Part shown: piece by piece, positions 13,323 through 14,616 of the stretch | How positions within the stretch are numbered: the first letter of the stretch is position 1 | How the letters are laid out: the number at the start of each line of letters is the position of its first letter | Source of the DNA: Gammaproteobacteria bacterium | GTDB lineage: Bacteria; Pseudomonadota; Gammaproteobacteria; Pseudomonadales; Pseudohongiellaceae | NCBI GenBank assembly: GCA_007571115.1 | Contig: RKSA01000045.1 | Span: 1-14,616, forward strand | Length of the DNA stretch: 14,616 nt | Reading direction: 5' to 3' | The notes under the pieces: generated by a model | Seen by the model: the letters and a program-made list of their open reading frames with translations, nothing else | Told to the model about the DNA's origin: nothing | The model's database searches: none | Made by a program: the position numbers and the translations under genes

Positions 13323-14055
13323 AGCAGACCTCCACTTCTTCCACTCCTGCGCGCTTGAGCACCCGGGAGAGCTCCCGGACCGTGCTCATCGTCGTCACGA
13401 CATCGTCGACGAGCGCGATGCGCCGCGCATTCCCGAGCGCTTGCCGCGACTCGAGCTCGAACGAGGAACGCACGTTCGCGCTGCGTTTCCGCGCGCCCTG
13501 CATTCGCGTCTGCGGCGCAGTGGCCCGGGATTTGCGCAACGACCTCGCCTGCAATGGAATGCCGGTTTCGGCCGCCAGCACCTTTGCGATCTCGAGGGCC
13601 TGATTGAAGCCGCGCTGCCGCAGTTTCGACCGGTGCAAGGGCGTCGGAAGCAGCAGATCGGGCCGCTTGCCGTCGCTCCAGCGAATGCGCATCGCCCGGG
13701 CGAGGATCCTGCTCAGGACGTAGCCACTGGCAAAGTTCGCGTTGAACTTGAAATCGACGATCCACTTGTCGACCGGAGGCAGGTACGCCAACGGGGCGTA
13801 ACACGATTCGAAACCGGGCGGGTCGAGCCGGCAACGCGGGCAGGTAGCGCTTGCCGCCGGATCGGCAAGCTCCTCGCCGCAGTGATCGCAAGCATCGACC
13901 AGCCACGGCAGTTCGGCTTCGCATTCGCGACACAGGCTATAGCTTCTGCATAGCGGCCGATGGCAGGCGAGACAAAGGGTCGGCAGCCATTCCCTGCCGC
14001 GACGCAGCAACCGCCGTGCCTTGCTGATGGTTCCGCTGGAAGTCCTGATCGCCAT
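13300..14055 (-). CDS. comF: ComF-family phosphoribosyltransferase-like protein
   Basis: A 251-residue protein of the ComF/GntX family, linked to natural transformation and uptake or use of external DNA; the exact activity is unsettled. The N-terminal third is a double zinc-ribbon-like region with Cys at 28, 31, 42 and 45 and then at 56, 59, 72 and 75. The rest is a type I phosphoribosyltransferase fold with QRGFNQA near 147-153, APQTRM at 180-185, and the PRPP-binding IALVDDVVTTMST (213-225). Length and motif order are normal for the family. The ATG at 14055 has no clear ribosome-binding site. It lies 57 bases downstream of the sigma-factor gene on the same strand and could be co-transcribed with it. 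Confidence 0.92.
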   Translation of the reverse strand: MAIRTSSGTISKARRLLRRGREWLPTLCLACHRPLCRSYSLCRECEAELPWLVDACDHCGEELADPAASATCPRCRLDPPGFESCYAPLAYLPPVDKWIVDFKFNANFASGYVLSRILARAMRIRWSDGKRPDLLLPTPLHRSKLRQRGFNQALEIAKVLAAETGIPLQARSLRKSRATAPQTRMQGARKRSANVRSSFELESRQALGNARRIALVDDVVTTMSTVRELSRVLKRAGVEEVEVCCLARAGP

Positions 14056-14112
14056 GGCTGGCCATGGAGTATAGGCACAGATCGGCTAGACCGGGGTTTT
14101 CTGCTCGAACTT

Positions 14113-14616
14113 TCACCCGGGCTTGTTCTCCGGCTTTCGCCCGGACTTGCGCTCGAACTTGCGACCGAGCTGCGCTTTGGCGCGAAACAGCCTGGTCGTG
14201 ACGGTGTTGCTGTTCAGATTGAGCCGCACAGCGATTTCCCTGCCGGTGTATCCGCCAAACACTTGCAGGACGAGGGGCTCTCGATAGTCGGCACCGAGTT
14301 CGGCGATGGCGCGCCGGAGCAAATGGGATTCGGCGCGCCAGTCGGGCTCGTGGCTGCGAGCGCCAGCGGCCACCAACTGCTCGATATCCTCCCATTCGCA
14401 TTCGCGGCGCTCGAAGCGCCTGCTGTTCTCGTTTCTGAGAATCGTGAACAGCCAAGCCTTGGTTGCGTCGGCATCGCGCAAGGTATGCTGGAAACGGCAG
14501 GCCCGCAGAAAGGTCTCCTGGGCCAGATCTTCCGCCAGCACCTTCGACCGGCAAAGCTTCAGCGCCAGCCGGAACACGTCGTCGTACAGGCTCGACAGCA
14601 ACTCGCCCCAGTCGTG
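14113..14616 (-). CDS. ECF-type RNA polymerase sigma factor, N-terminus cut by window edge
   Basis: Sigma-70-family factor lacking regions 1 and 3, as in the extracytoplasmic-function group; it directs polymerase to a special promoter set. The visible 167 residues include region 2 with AEDLAQETFLRA and KAWLFTILRNENSRRFER, a linker, and region 4 with YREPLVLQVFGGYTGREIA followed by the recognition helix LNSNTVTTRLFRAKAQL. The C-terminal tail is basic and somewhat repetitive (KSGRKPENK). The frame stays open to the window edge and HDWGELL precedes the first internal start (TTG at 14601), so the true start is probably just outside. No anti-sigma gene follows: the next gene is comF after 57 bases. 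A partner could lie beyond the right edge. Confidence 0.87.
   Translation of the reverse strand, partial: HDWGELLSSLYDDVFRLALKLCRSKVLAEDLAQETFLRACRFQHTLRDADATKAWLFTILRNENSRRFERRECEWEDIEQLVAAGARSHEPDWRAESHLLRRAIAELGADYREPLVLQVFGGYTGREIAVRLNLNSNTVTTRLFRAKAQLGRKFERKSGRKPENKPG

Overview
The window is GC-rich, densely coding bacterial chromosome. It carries the block pilM-N-O-P-Q / aroK / aroB / SPOR-domain ATPase / hemE, a conserved neighbourhood in Gammaproteobacteria (Pseudomonas and Xanthomonas relatives). I place it in Gammaproteobacteria with good confidence and in or near the Xanthomonadales (Lysobacterales) with low confidence; no rRNA or species marker is present. I see no tRNA, rRNA, insertion sequence, prophage or CRISPR array.

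Layout. Bases 1-2625 (minus strand) hold a DUF418/YeiB-like membrane protein followed 9 nt later by a MATE-family transporter whose C-terminus leaves the window. A 359-nt non-coding stretch (2626-2984) with overlapping hairpins separates this pair from a divergent 57-residue membrane protein, which ends at a terminator-like hairpin (3229-3254). From 3314 to 12300 runs a nearly gap-free plus-strand series: pilM, pilN, a fused pilO-pilP, pilQ, then after 132 nt aroK, aroB, an AAA-type ATPase with a SPOR domain (DamX-like), hemE with a TTG start, and folK. After a 142-nt gap holding a regular array of CTTGCAAG-type boxes comes a small outer-membrane barrel resembling the end of a TonB-dependent receptor. 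A convergent minus-strand pair, an ECF-like sigma factor (cut by the right edge) and comF, closes the window.

How the genes work together. PilM, N, O, P and Q form the type IV pilus alignment complex: the cytoplasmic PilM ring binds the PilN tail, PilN/PilO/PilP cross the periplasm, and PilQ is the outer-membrane secretin. ComF belongs to the family linked to DNA uptake, which in many bacteria uses such pili, so pilus and competence functions sit close together. AroK/AroB (shikimate pathway), HemE (haem) and FolK (folate) are housekeeping enzymes, and the SPOR ATPase probably acts at the division septum.

Main novelty. The alignment complex is unusual in several subunits at once: PilO and PilP are one polypeptide lacking the PilP lipoprotein signal, PilQ is only 454 residues and lacks room for the AMIN domains, PilM has a changed nucleotide-site motif, a missing internal segment and a basic tail, and PilN has an N-terminal extension. 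Together these suggest a compacted, divergent pilus apparatus. The CTTGCAAG box array and the barrel without a plug domain are the next most interesting items.
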